This document shows, piece after piece, positions 49,601-60,331 of a stretch of 64,000 nt of DNA. Origin of the DNA: Strigamia acuminata (Eukaryota > Arthropoda > Chilopoda > Geophilomorpha > Linotaeniidae); NCBI GenBank assembly GCA_949358305.1, contig OX442321.1, positions 8,023,605 through 8,087,604 of the forward strand, in the 5' to 3' direction. The position numbers and the translations under genes are program-made. Numbering within the stretch: the stretch's first letter is position 1; every line of letters starts with the position of its first letter. The notes beneath the pieces are model-generated. The model was not told where the DNA came from, did no database searches, and saw only the letters and a list, made by a program, of their open reading frames with translations.

Positions 49601-49790
49601 TCATTTACTCATAATCTTTACAGAATGAATAACTTTGTGTTTGTTTAGATCGGACACGGTATAAAAACTATCCATGCACATACACGTGTAGGGTCGAATT
49701 CCGAAATAAGTATTGAAATGATTCTTCAAACCTTCGTCGAAAAAGAATTTTCGACCACAAATTTCGCATTTGTAACCCTGCCGTTTGTTT
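49601..49790 (-). pseudogene. C2H2 zinc-finger relic, split by two LTR elements
   Basis: The minus strand encodes YKCEICGRKFFFDEGLKNH, then RPYTCMCMDSF, NKHKVIHSVKIMSK and a stop. The first finger has lost its second His and the second finger has lost a residue between its cysteines compared with the copy at 43.3 kb. Upstream sequence resumes at 54620-54685 and again at 60795, where CGVRFECISALVRHRQRC looks like another degraded finger. The copia and BEL elements sit in the two gaps. Confidence 0.65.
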
Positions 49791-49795
49791 GTTTT

Positions 49796-50010
49796 TGTTG
49801 TTTTATTGAATGTTATATTCCTGTCCGCCAGGTGTCTTTACCACCTGTGCACCTGTATTTGGCACTGACCAATCAGTGCCCTGTTTTGTATTTAGTGCTC
49901 CGCGCACTTTTAAACATCTGTTTTAGATTAAAACCATCACTGTTAATATTTCACCAAAAAGCCAAGCGTCTCCATTTTTATGCCTCCAACATATTAGAAC
50001 CAAAACTACA
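49796..50010 (+). repeat. 5' LTR of copia element
   Basis: Starts TGTTGTTTTATTG and ends CCAAAACTACA. Identical by eye to 54400-54614. Confidence 0.96.
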
Positions 50011-50040
50011 GGTTATGGGCCCAGCACGCTTCCACTGCGC
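50011..50040 (+). other. Copia primer-binding site, internal initiator tRNA-Met
   Basis: About 30 nt complementary to the 5' half of initiator tRNA-Met, from the anticodon loop backwards (GGTTATGGGCCCAGCACGCT...). Copia elements characteristically prime with a cleaved half of this tRNA rather than its 3' end. It directly follows the LTR. Confidence 0.9.
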
Positions 50041-50131
50041 TTAAAAATCATCAAGTTTTGTACCGGAACATTCGAGGAAGTTAAAAACGAATTTAACACA
50101 AACATTCCACAAGAAACAGAACTAAGAAACG

Positions 50132-52252
50132 ATGGCGAACGGCGGCGGAAATTCAGCTCGAATCGAGGCGTTGGGAAAGGAAAACTTCGACACATGGAAG
50201 ATCCAGATGGAAGCAATTTTGGATCAACGGGACCTACTCGTGCACGCGGAAGGTACGTCGAAACGACCAGAAACCATCGAAGGAAACGCGAAACGTGTGA
50301 AGGAGATCGAAACGTGGGAGAAAAGTGATCGAACAGCCAAAAATGACATTTTGCTAAATATAAAACAGTCGGAACTTCGAATGGCTAAAAATTGCAACAC
50401 CGCGAACGAATTGTGGAGGAAGCTGCATAGTGTGTACCAATCGAAAGGACCGGCAAGAAAAATCACGTTGTTAAAACGACTCGCAACACACAAGATGGCG
50501 GACGGAGAAAACGTGGAGAACCACTTAAAAGAATTCTTCGAGCTGGTGGATAAGCTACTAGACATGGATTTCAAGATGCCCGAAGACTTCACAACGATCT
50601 TACTGCTACTAAGCCTGCCGAACTCTTACGACAACTTCAGATGCGCAATAGAATCGCAAGATAAATTGCCCTCGCTGGAAGTTTTGGAGGGAAAGATCAA
50701 AGACGAGTCAATCGCCCGCGGAAAGGGGAAAGAAGACGTATCGGACGCCATGATGGCCAGAAAAACGTTCCAAAAACGTAAGCAACCAAAGAAATACGGC
50801 GACGAAAATTCGAATTCGACCGAGAAGCCAGCTTTCAAATACAAGTGTCACGGTTGCGGAAAAATTGGCCACAAAATCGCCGATTGCCGAAGTAAAAGCA
50901 AGAAGGAAAGCGCATCAAGAGCCGAGAAATCCAAGTACGAATTATTTTTCTGCGAGCAAATCGAGACAGCACTGATAAGCGAGACGCCACGACCGAAAAA
51001 TTGGTGTTTGGACAGCGGCGCCAGCTCCCACATGTGCTCGAACGATTCAACATTTTCGACGATCGAATTCCTGAAAAACCAAAAACTGAATTTGGCCAGC
51101 AAAGCGAGTACAAAAATCGACGGAAAAGGAACCGCGAAAATTGTCGTCAACACCGGGAACGGAAATGTGAAGCTGGATTTGGCGGAAACTCTTTTGGTAC
51201 GAGATTTACGAACGAATTTGATGTCGGTCGGGAAGATCACAGAACGGGGACACAAGGTGATTTTCGATGATAAATCAGCAGAAGTGATAAATCCGAAGGG
51301 AGAAATCGTATTCACCGCCGAAAAAAGGAACGGACTGTATTACATCGTCGACGAGACCGAGGATGCTGCGACTGCAGCGGAAATCGAAGTCGGAACCGGA
51401 TCAAAACCTGCAAAACCCGCAAGTACGAAAATACAAGAATGGCACAAAAGACTTGGGCACCTGAACGAGTCAAGTCTGAAAATACTAAACGAAAAGGCGG
51501 ACGGAATGAATTTGGAAAAGGACGCCAAGCTGCCAACTTGTGAAACTTGCATCGAGGGGAAGCACGCAAGTACGAAATTTCCTGACTCCACGTCAAAAAG
51601 CGAAAAACTGCTGGAACTTGTACACTCGGACGTTTGCGGACCAATGCCAACAAAGTCCATGAACGGATCAAGATACTTCGTGACCTTCACCGACGACAAA
51701 TCGAGGTGGTGCAAGGTGTATTTTCTGAAGCACAAAAGCGAAGTTTTCGAGGCATTCAAGTCATTTAAAACGTTTTGCGAGAGGGAAACTGGTTGCGCAC
51801 TAAAAGTTTTACGATCGGACAACGGGAAGGAATATGTAAATAAGAAATTCGACGCATATTTACAAGAAAACGGCATAAAGCGCCAAACCAGCGTCGAACG
51901 AACCCCGGAACAAAATGGCGTCTCGGAAAGAATGAATAGAACTTTGATCGAGATGGCACGATGCATGTTACTGCAAGCAAAATTGCCCAACACGTACTGG
52001 GCGGAAGCAATCAACACTGCATGCCACATCCGAAATAAATGCCCAACTAGAAGTTTAGAAAATGAAATCCCGCATCAAGTTTGGACCGGAAGAAAACCAA
52101 ATGTCGACTATTTTCGAGTTTTCGGGAGCAGAGTCTTCGCGTTGGACAAGAAACCAAACAAGGGGAAGTTCGAACCGAAGTCAAAAGAATGTATTCTCAT
52201 CGGATATTGGGACGGATCGAAGGCGTATCGTTTATGGTCAAAAAGCGAAAAA
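50132..52252 (+). CDS. Copia Gag-protease-integrase (first part of the broken polyprotein)
   Basis: Starts MANGGGNSARIEALG. The UBN2/gag region spans residues about 10-200 and the zinc knuckle CHGCGKIGHKIADC lies near 246. The aspartic protease site is WCLDSGASSHM. The integrase has the HxxxH-CxxC zinc site (WHKRLGHLNESS...CETCIEGKH) and the DDE core (HSDVCGPMP, RSDNGKEY, then EQNGVSERMN). The frame runs on through the foreign 34-bp segment and stops at 52333, about 27 codons after the true coding sequence breaks off. Upstream of that no stops interrupt it. Confidence 0.93.
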
Positions 52253-52286
52253 CTACAGGTTATGGGCCCAGCACGCTTCCACTGCG
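52253..52286 (+). other. 34-bp insert copied from the element's own LTR/primer-site junction
   Basis: Identical to 50006-50039: the last five LTR bases (CTACA) plus 29 bases of the tRNA-iMet primer site. It sits between the integrase C-terminus and the reverse-transcriptase region and shifts the reading frame by one. Leaving it out of the reading makes the two ORFs continuous without loss of a base. Confidence 0.9.
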
Positions 52287-54278
52287 ATTATAAAAAGTCG
52301 AGACGTGAAATTTGTCGAAAAATCAAAAAATGAGACGAATGAAGAATGTGGAGAAGACGATAATAATAATTTTAATAATGATTTCACCGATTCCAGAACA
52401 GATCCAGACGAAAACAGAACCGAAAATTCCGAAGATGAAATAGAGAACGCAAACGAGAACGAACCCAACAATGCAGCCGAGCCCGAAAATGAGAACGAGA
52501 GAGAGACGCAACACGAAGAAGCCGAACCTCGTCAAAATGAAAACACGAAAACGATTCCACGACGATCCGCTAGAACACCAAAACCTTATCCAAACCGAAA
52601 TGGGGACCCACCCAGAAAGAAATATACAAGAAAGAATCTGACAACAACTAATGAAGTTTTGGACGAAATTGCACAGATAGCAATTCTCGACGATCCAACA
52701 ACAGCGGCCGAAGCTTTAAATGGAAACGACCCACAAGAATGGATGAAAGCGATGAAGGACGAATACGACGCTTTAATTGAAAACGAAACGTGGGAGGAGT
52801 GCGACCGACCGAAAAATAGAAACGTAATCGGATGTAGATGGGTCCTCCGCACAAAATTTGAAGCAGACGGGTCAATCGAACGCAGAAAGGCCCGACTGGT
52901 CGCCAAAGGATATGCACAGCAGCCAGGCATCGACTACTTTGAAACCTACGCGCCCGTCGCACGACCGGGATCAATTCGAATGATGATGGCAATCGCAGCC
53001 GAGTTGGGATTGACCGTACACCAAATGGACGCGATAACGGCATATTTGAACGGCGAAATCGAAGAGGAAATTTTTATGGAATTCCCCGAATATTTGGAAT
53101 TTATTGCTGGAATAAAAATCAAGAAAGGAAAAGTCTGCCGGATGAAAAAGGCGTTATACGGATTGAAGCAGTCGGGTCGCCAGTGGTACAAAAAACTGGA
53201 CGAGAAGTTGCAAAAGCACGGACTGAAGCCAACAAACGCAGACCCATGCGTGTATTACCAAACGAATGGAGAAGTCATCACGCTCGTCGCAATCTACGTG
53301 GATGATTTTATCATCGCAACGAACTGCAAAAGAAACTTGGAGAAATTAAAATCGAACCTGAAAAGCGAGTTCAAAATGAAGGATTTAGGACAAATTCACT
53401 ACTGCTTGGGAATCGAGTTTAAACAGGACGACAAGACGAAATCAATCACGATGGCGCAGAAAAAATACGTTAAGGACATACTGAATCGTTTCGGAATGCA
53501 AGACTGCTCGAAAAACACAACTCCACTCGACGCAAATCAGAAATTGCAGAAAAACAAGAAAAAGGAGGATGGGACCGACGAAGAGCTACTGGATCCAGAG
53601 AAGTTCCCGTACCAAAGTTTAATCGGATCACTCATGTACCTCGCCGTTTGCACTCGACCCGATATTTCCTACACCGTCAGCGCATTAAGTCAATATAATA
53701 CGTGCTTCACCGGAACTCATTGGACAGCAGCAAAACGCGTCCTAAGATATTTGAAGCACTCATCGAATCTCGGGCTAAAATTCGAAAAGACCGGAAAAGA
53801 CTTAGTCGGCTACACGGATGCAGATTGGGGAGCAAACTTGGACGACCGTCGCTCGTACACCGGCTACTGCTTTAAACTCGCGAACGCGACAATATGCTGG
53901 GAAGCAAGAAAGCAGAAGACCGTCGCAACCTCGTCGACCGAAGCAGAATATATGGCGTTGGCCGACGCGTCAAAAGAAGCAATCTACTTGCGAAACTTCC
54001 TAGACGAAATTAAATACATCAACAAGAAGAAGGAAACGACCCTCATTTATAGCGACAATCAGGGGGCACACAAATTGGTGCGAAACCCAATTTTCCATTC
54101 CAGGACCAAGCACATCGACATTCGCCACCATTTCGTTCGAGAAACATGTGAGCGGGGAGATATCGACATAGAATTCCTGGAGAGTGAGAAGATGGTCGCC
54201 GATGTGTTGACCAAGGGGCTTTTTAAGCCAAAACACGAAGAATTGATCGCCCAATTTGGATTGAAGGAAATTGTTTAA
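52287..54278 (+). CDS. Copia reverse transcriptase and RNase H (second part)
   Basis: The frame downstream of the insert begins with a conserved copia linker (SRDVKF) and an acidic, low-complexity stretch. The reverse transcriptase follows: WMKAMKDEYDALIENETWE, GCRWVLRTK, ARLVAKGYAQQPGIDY, and the catalytic YVDDFIIA. RNase H follows: GYTDADWGANLDDRRS, TSSTEAEYMAL, YSDNQGAHKL, and KHIDIRHHFVRE near the end. Stop at 54278 is about 110 bp before the polypurine tract. The core is uninterrupted. Confidence 0.93.
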   Translation: MIKSRDVKFVEKSKNETNEECGEDDNNNFNNDFTDSRTDPDENRTENSEDEIENANENEPNNAAEPENENERETQHEEAEPRQNENTKTIPRRSARTPKPYPNRNGDPPRKKYTRKNLTTTNEVLDEIAQIAILDDPTTAAEALNGNDPQEWMKAMKDEYDALIENETWEECDRPKNRNVIGCRWVLRTKFEADGSIERRKARLVAKGYAQQPGIDYFETYAPVARPGSIRMMMAIAAELGLTVHQMDAITAYLNGEIEEEIFMEFPEYLEFIAGIKIKKGKVCRMKKALYGLKQSGRQWYKKLDEKLQKHGLKPTNADPCVYYQTNGEVITLVAIYVDDFIIATNCKRNLEKLKSNLKSEFKMKDLGQIHYCLGIEFKQDDKTKSITMAQKKYVKDILNRFGMQDCSKNTTPLDANQKLQKNKKKEDGTDEELLDPEKFPYQSLIGSLMYLAVCTRPDISYTVSALSQYNTCFTGTHWTAAKRVLRYLKHSSNLGLKFEKTGKDLVGYTDADWGANLDDRRSYTGYCFKLANATICWEARKQKTVATSSTEAEYMALADASKEAIYLRNFLDEIKYINKKKETTLIYSDNQGAHKLVRNPIFHSRTKHIDIRHHFVRETCERGDIDIEFLESEKMVADVLTKGLFKPKHEELIAQFGLKEIV

Positions 54279-54391
54279 GAAATATCGTTTTTAATATTTG
54301 AATTGTTTGTGAATGAATACTTTAATGTTTAAATGTCTAAATTGCTTAAGAAAAATGTTTTGAATTTTGAAATGTAGGAATATTGCCATTC

Positions 54392-54399
54392 AGGGGAAG
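54392..54399 (+). other. Polypurine tract of copia element
   Basis: AGGGGAAG immediately precedes the 3' LTR. Confidence 0.8.
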
Positions 54400-54614
54400 T
54401 GTTGTTTTATTGAATGTTATATTCCTGTCCGCCAGGTGTCTTTACCACCTGTGCACCTGTATTTGGCACTGACCAATCAGTGCCCTGTTTTGTATTTAGT
54501 GCTCCGCGCACTTTTAAACATCTGTTTTAGATTAAAACCATCACTGTTAATATTTCACCAAAAAGCCAAGCGTCTCCATTTTTATGCCTCCAACATATTA
54601 GAACCAAAACTACA
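54400..54614 (+). repeat. 3' LTR of copia element
   Basis: Partner of 49796-50010, followed by the GTTTT target duplication. Confidence 0.96.
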
Positions 54615-54685
54615 GTTTTCGCCGGTGATCATTTTCGCAACTTCGCACCGTTGTCGATGTCTAACCAACGCCGAAATGCACTCGA

Positions 54686-55148
54686 TGTAAAAACTAGGGT
54701 TTTAGTGTATTTTAATTTTATATTAAATTGGTGTTGGGAATATTTGGGTTTTTATTGTAATCTGTTTTAATTGCCTTCTGTGAATTTTTGAAGGAAAAAC
54801 CCGAGTCTTTGTTGTTTCTAATTTTCACCAGATGTGGTGACGTTTTTGTATTGTTTTGGGTCTGTGACCTTTTTGACTTTTTGTTCTCATTTTCCGAGAA
54901 CTAATTATTTGTATGTTTTTGTTCTTGTTTCCAAGAACTAATTATTTTGTGTATTTAACATCGTTTTCCAACGAGAATAAAGTAGTACAACATTTTCACT
55001 TTACCCAAGCAGGACTGCTCTTGTTGAGCAGTTAGAATTTATTTTGTATTCACACACTGAAAAAGAACTTAGACATTTTCGAAACCTGAACCAACTGAAT
55101 TTACATCAAAAAGAGAACTTTTAACATTCACAAACTGGGATTTTCACA
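54686..55148 (+). repeat. 5' LTR of BEL element
   Basis: Starts TGTAAAAACTAGGG and ends GGATTTTCACA. Contains AATAAA (near 54976). Differs from the 3' LTR at CCGAGAAC (CCGATAAC in the partner) and TTTTCACA (TTCTCACA). Confidence 0.95.
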
Positions 55149-55166
55149 TGGTGCCGAAACCCGGGA
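55149..55166 (+). other. Primer-binding site, tRNA-Phe type
   Basis: TGGTGCCGAAACCCGGGA directly follows the LTR and is complementary to the 18-nt 3' end of tRNA-Phe. Confidence 0.8.
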
Positions 55167-55236
55167 AATTAATTTAAACCGGACCTGAAAAAATTGTGTT
55201 AAAAACGTGAGTGTTGAAATTATTTTGAACGTAAAA

Positions 55237-56030
55237 ATGGCCGAAATTTCGGAAATCGATAAGCTGAAGAGGAATCGCACGACCGCAAGAACGGCGTGCA
55301 CCCGGCTGACCAACTCGACAGGCGGCTTGCTGGCAGAGGTGCCAGTCGATTTAAAGAAGTTGGCGCAACACAGAGCCCAACTACAAGCCAAAAAGGACAT
55401 TTTGGCGAGACTGGACGAACGGAATGGAAACTTGATCGCCGACGACAATGAAGCCACGGCCGACCAAGAAACGGCGGACATCTACCAGGAACGCCTGATC
55501 GACCAAATGGAGGACTTGGTGCAGCACGCGGACGAAATACGACGAGCCGAGATGGGGCAAGCGAACGAGGCGACAGCGGCCGCCAACCAAAAAAAGCTGG
55601 AAGACGCAATCGCCGCCCAGATGTTGCTGAATCAACAGGCCATCACGGCCCAGATCGCTGCCCAGGTCCAAGTCCATTTGCCGCCGCCAGCCGTGCCGCC
55701 ACCGGTCAACGAGGATCAGGATGCAGGTTCTATGAAATTACCTATGATTAATATGCAAAAATATGGAGGAGACCCGACCAAATGGTACAATTTTTGGAGT
55801 AACTTTGAAATTGGAATCGGGGGAAATAGGAAACTTACACCAAAGGCTAAACTCGTATATCTGAAAACATTTTTGGAGGGGCCAGCGGCCAGTGTTGTTG
55901 CGGGACTTAATCCAACAGACGAAAATTATGAAACCGCTAAGGAACTTTTAAAAAATCGTTTTGGCAAGAAAAATGTCGTGATTAATGCCCATTTGCGTGC
56001 CATAGAAAGAGTGCCAGCGGTGAAAAAGAA
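55237..56030 (+). CDS. BEL Gag, N-terminal and capsid part (breaks off)
   Basis: From MAEISEIDKLKRN. An Ala/Gln-rich coiled-coil N-terminus (residues about 1-155) is followed by the BEL capsid signature LPMINMQKYGGDPTKWYNFW, then KLVYLKTFLEGPAASVVAGL and YETAKELLKNRFGK. After RAIERVPAVKKKL the frame leaves the family pattern and stops at 56073. The next frame resumes further into the capsid, so a few tens of residues appear to be lost together with the frame change. Confidence 0.88.
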
Positions 56031-56039
56031 GTTGAAGTG

Positions 56040-56940
56040 GCCACATTTGGCGCTCTGTTGTGTCCTAAATTGATGGCCGCCGTGCCAGATTTTATCGCGA
56101 TGGGATTCGCGCAGGGGGACAACGACGACGAGACCGACATCAAGGCTTTTCTCGCGTACCTAAACAAGCAGATTGGGTTGAGGGAGCGAACGGCCGCCGC
56201 TAATGATTACAGCAAAGAGTCAAATATGGAGGAAAAGAAAACAAACCGACCCACGTTTACAAAAAACACTGAATGGGTTAAAAAGAAAGTGACTCTGCCA
56301 TCGGTCAACGCCCTCACCATCAACACAAATGAGTGCATTTATTGCGAGGTCGCCGAGCACGCGACGGAAGCCTGCCCACTGCTGCCCCACAAGAAAAGAC
56401 GAAATTTGATGAGAGCGGGTCGATGTTTTTTATGCTTTGACAAAGGGAATCGGGTGACCAAATGCACGGCAAAAATAAAATGCGGGAAGTGCAATCGACG
56501 TCACCACACACAACTTTGCGAGGACGACGACACGGGAGAAATCAAAACGACAGTCGTACTGGAAACTAACAAAAACGAATTGTACTTTCAGGTTTTGATG
56601 GTGGATGTCGAGTCGGAGACGAGAAGAAAAACCGTGCAATGTTTTTTTGATGGGGGCAGCCACCGCACCTTCATCACCGAGAAGTTGGCAGACGAATTAG
56701 ACGCACCCGAGTCCGGCCAACAAAAGATGACAATTACGCCATTTGGGGAGCGAAGCTCGCGATCGACTGTTCGCAGACAAGTGCAGGTTACACTTCGAGC
56801 GAGGGACGGCAAGGAGGGACAGATAGCCGTCAACGCCATCGTCGTGCCGTGGATCACGAGCTCCGTAGCAAGGCCCATTCATAACGATGTTCGTGCCATG
56901 ATGGACGATACACGGGTCGAGCGGATTTCGAGCTGCCAAC
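56040..56940 (+). CDS. BEL Gag C-terminus and aspartic protease
   Basis: Begins in the late capsid (FGALLCPKLMAAVPDFIA). The knuckle cluster reads CIYCEVAEHATEACP, then RCFLCFDKGNRVTKC, then CGKCNRRHHTQLC. The protease has CFFDGGSHRTFITEKLADEL. In the central knuckle the usual His is Asn (GNR instead of GHR), which should weaken zinc binding. The frame is lost after the start of the protease-RT linker (about 56940) and the conserved linker section that follows in BEL elements is absent. Confidence 0.87.
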
Positions 56941-56952
56941 AACAACGGTTTG

Positions 56953-59545
56953 ATAGTTCCAGTTAATTTAGTCAAATATGAAGAGAAACTGGACAAGCAG
57001 CTGCAGTTGTTTTGGGAATTGGATGCATTGGGGATAAAACACGAGTCTAATAGTGACAAGTGCGATGAGGAAATGCAAGCACTTGCGAGTTTCCGTAGTT
57101 CGCTAAAATGGAGCGGGACGCGATATGAAGTGAAACTACCTTGGCTAATAAATAAAAAGGAACTTGATGACAATTACACTATAGCTCTACGAAGGTTTTG
57201 GAATTTAGTAAGGAAATTCAAACAAGATTCTAAGTTGTACGAGCAATATAAAACTGTGATTGAAACTCAACTCGCCGAGGGAATTTTGGAGGAAGTTACC
57301 ATGAAAAGTGAAAAGGAAAAAGACTGTTATTATTTACCCCATACGCCAGTGATAAAAGAGAACCGGGAAACTACAAAATTACGTGTAGTTTGTGACGCTT
57401 CATCCCACGGTGTCCACAGCAAATCTTTAAATGACTGTCTTTTCACGGGACCAAATTTGTTGCCCGAGTTAATTAATGTTTTGATTAATTTTCGTGCTTA
57501 CCTGTTTGCAGCCACCGGAGACATCGAGAAAGCCTTCCACCAGATTGAGGTACACGTTGAGGACAGAGACTGTTTGAGAATCTTTTGGCTGCACGTGGAA
57601 TGGGACGGGAAGGGACCAATAAAATTGCGGATACTGCGATACACACGAGTATTGTTCGGGGCGACGCCGAGCCCGTTCCTGCTGAACGCCACCATTGATG
57701 AACATATCAAGAAGTTTGAAGGCCAATTCAAGGAAACAGTTGAGCAAGTAGATGATAAGTTTTACGTTGACGATTTTGTTGATAGCCAACCCAACGAGGA
57801 AAAATTACGAAGGACTTGCCAAGAAGTTACCACTATTTTGAGCGAGGCGCACATGAAGCTAACCAAATGGATTTCAAATTCAAACCAAGTCTGGACAGCG
57901 ATGAATGGAAACGCTGAGGGCCCAAAAAAATGCACCAAAGTTTTGGGATTAATTTGGGATGTTGAAAAGGACTGTTTGGGTTTGGAAATGGGAGAAATAC
58001 TGAAATTACAATTGCTGGAAGGAGAGACGAAACGACAAGTAATCCGACTCGTCGCCAGCATTTTTGATCCACTCGGATTTTGTGCCCCGTTTTCAATAAC
58101 TGGCAAAATGATTTTTCAAAGTTTGTGGAAGTTGGGGTTGGGTTGGAATGACAAGTTGCCAGCAACAGAAGAAGAAAAATGGAACACTTGGAAGCGTCAA
58201 ATACCATGTTTACAACACGTTAATTTGCCAAGATGGGTCGGATTTGGATTAGACAATTCGAATGCGGAAATTCATTTGTTTTGCGACGCGAGCCCGTTGG
58301 CCTACGGAGTCGTCGCATATGCAAAAACAAGAGACGAGTGTCATAATCGTATTTCATTTATTTTGTCTAAAGCTAGGATCGCTCCTGTCAAGACGATAAC
58401 GCTTCCACGTCTGGAATTGATGGGCGCATTGCTGACGTCACGTTTGGTGGTCCGGTTGAAACAGCTGCCCGCGTCACGAGTAGTTTGCTGGACGGACTCC
58501 ACGATCGTATTGGCTTGGATAGCGCATGTGAACGGACGGACTGACCCATTCGTCACGAGACGAATCGAAGAAATCCACAGCAACGCTCCAGACGTGGAAT
58601 GGAAACACGTGCCAGGTCGAGAGAATCCGGCAGATTTGCTCACTCGTGGAATGAACGCCCAAAAAATGGTGGACAGTCAAATTTGGTGGACCGGACCAGA
58701 GTGGTTGTTACAAGAAGAGGAACATTGGCCACAACCCGACACCAAGTGTGAACCTGAGGAGGACATCGAGGAACAAATAAACATCGTGGTGGAGGAAGCG
58801 TCCAGTTCAAGAGACATTTTCGATTCAGGCAAATACAGTTCGTGGTCGAAGTTACTGCGCGTGACAACATGGGTAAGACGATTCATAAACAATTTGAAAT
58901 CTAAAGTTCGAGATGGCAGTCCATTGTCAATACAAGAGTTGGTTGAAGCTGAGCATTATTGGATCCGAGAAATTCAAAGTGCTCATTATTCAAACGATTT
59001 GAATGCCTTGAGGTCGGGACGAGAGCGTGACAAAACAACTGAGTTGGGTCAAATCGATTGTGCGTTTGATGAACACGAACTGTTACATGTGAGACCAAGA
59101 ATTAAATGGAGTGAGGTGAATCCAGGAACCAAAGGACCGTGGGTGTTACATGACAAAAATCATCTAATAGGACTCATTGTTAGGAGTGCACACGAACGCG
59201 TGTTTCACGGAGGGCTGAGCGACACGTTGGCTGAAATAAGATGTCGTTATTGGTTCCCACACTCCAGAAGCGTCATCAAGCGTATAATAAATAACTGTTT
59301 TGTTTGTAGACGAGTTCAGAGTCGACTTATGCGACAAATAGAGGCGCCGTTGCCGTCGAATCGAGTCAAGAAAGCGGATCCTTTCCAAGTCACAGGTGTC
59401 GACTTTGCTGGGCCACTTTATCAGCGATCAGGGCAAAAGAGCTATATTGTGCTATTCACGTGTGCTGTTACTCGCGTTCTACATTTAGAACTAACAACCA
59501 CAATGAATACGGAGGACTTTGTGTTGGCATTGCGACAATTTTTTC
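56953..59545 (+). CDS. BEL reverse transcriptase, RNase H and integrase N-terminus
   Basis: Opens with the BEL linker (LQLFWELDALGIK). The reverse transcriptase has LRVVCDASSHGVHSKSLNDC, GDIEKAFHQI and the catalytic FYVDDFVDS. RNase H has IHLFCDASPLAYGVVAYAK, LPRLELMGAL and CWTDSTIVLAWI. The integrase follows with its zinc site (HERVFHGG...CFVCRR) and VTGVDFAGPLYQRSGQKSYI with the first catalytic Asp. The frame is lost within a run of T bases at 59540-59545, just after the ALRQFF segment. The polymerase core itself is uninterrupted. Confidence 0.92.
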
Positions 59546-60331
59546 TCACGACGAGGCATTCCGAGCGTGATCTATTCGGATAGTGCGAAGACGTTTAAAA
59601 GAGCAGATGCAGAATTGAGAACATTAATTAATAGTGTTCGTAAAGAAGAATTAAGTGGGTATTTGGCCAAAAATGGGGTGGAATGGAAATTCATTGTTGA
59701 AAGGGCCGCCTGGTGGGGTGGGTTTTGGGAACGCATGGTTCGGTCAGTCAAAACTTGTTTAAAAAAGGTTTTGGGGAAGCGTGTTCTCACCTTTGAGGAG
59801 CTGACTACCGTCCTATGCGAAGTGGAGGCCATGATTAATTCACGGCCCATCACCTATGTCTATGCCGACTCTAGTGAGTGTGAACCCTTGACGCCTTCTA
59901 ATTTTTTGGCCGGCAAACGTCAAATATCCCTCCCAGATGCTTTTCAAATTGATACCAAACAGTTGACATTACATTCTGCCGAACTGTTGAAGAGATGGAA
60001 ATTGAGAGAAAAGTTGATAAGACATATTTGGGGAAGGTGGAGGAAAGAGTATTTGACCGAGTTGAGAGTATTCAAAATTGCTCGAGAACGGCGAGAGTTA
60101 AAAAAGGGAGATGTAGTTTTGATACAAGACGAAAATCAACCTCGTTCTACCTGGGCAATGGGATTAGTAACTCTTGTTTTTCCGGGGCGGGATGGGAAAG
60201 TAAGGTCATGTGAGGTCCGACTCGCCACGGGGAAGATGTTGAGGCGTCCCATACAAAGATTGTGCCTTTTGGAAGCGCACGAAGATGTCGTCGCAGGTGT
60301 TAGCGACCCCCCCCCCCCCCCCCCAGTGTAA
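59546..60331 (+). CDS. BEL integrase catalytic C-terminal part
   Basis: Resumes in the third frame with SRRGIPSVIYSDSAKTFKRA (second catalytic Asp). AAWWGGFWERMVRSVKTCLK (third, Glu) and EVEAMINSRPITYVY follow. The BEL C-terminal domain has LTPSNFLAGK, RREKLIRHIWGRWRKEYL-type basic helices and GDVVLIQDE. The frame ends in a proline run encoded by the poly-C tract, just inside the 3' LTR. Confidence 0.9.
   Translation, partial: SRRGIPSVIYSDSAKTFKRADAELRTLINSVRKEELSGYLAKNGVEWKFIVERAAWWGGFWERMVRSVKTCLKKVLGKRVLTFEELTTVLCEVEAMINSRPITYVYADSSECEPLTPSNFLAGKRQISLPDAFQIDTKQLTLHSAELLKRWKLREKLIRHIWGRWRKEYLTELRVFKIARERRELKKGDVVLIQDENQPRSTWAMGLVTLVFPGRDGKVRSCEVRLATGKMLRRPIQRLCLLEAHEDVVAGVSDPPPPPPV
60307..60324 (+). 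repeat. Poly-C run (18) where the polypurine tract should be
   Basis: Eighteen C followed by AG and the LTR start. A plus-strand primer tract should be purine-rich, so this is either a replaced tract or a site that has expanded. The length may be unreliable in the assembly. Confidence 0.8.

Larger units (their letters stand above)
49796..54614 (+). mobile_element. Ty1/copia LTR retrotransposon
   Basis: 215-bp LTRs (49796-50010, 54400-54614) appear identical, so the insertion is very young. GTTTT is duplicated at 49791-49795 and 54615-54619. Order: LTR, tRNA-iMet primer site, gag, protease, integrase, reverse transcriptase, RNase H, polypurine tract, LTR. This is the copia order (integrase before reverse transcriptase). 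One 34-bp insertion breaks the frame at 52253-52286; otherwise the element looks complete. Confidence 0.97.

Noticed and set aside
50224-53191. Numerous minus-strand ORFs across copia (and 55128-59853 across BEL)
   Set aside because: Shadows of the real coding frames, lacking domains.
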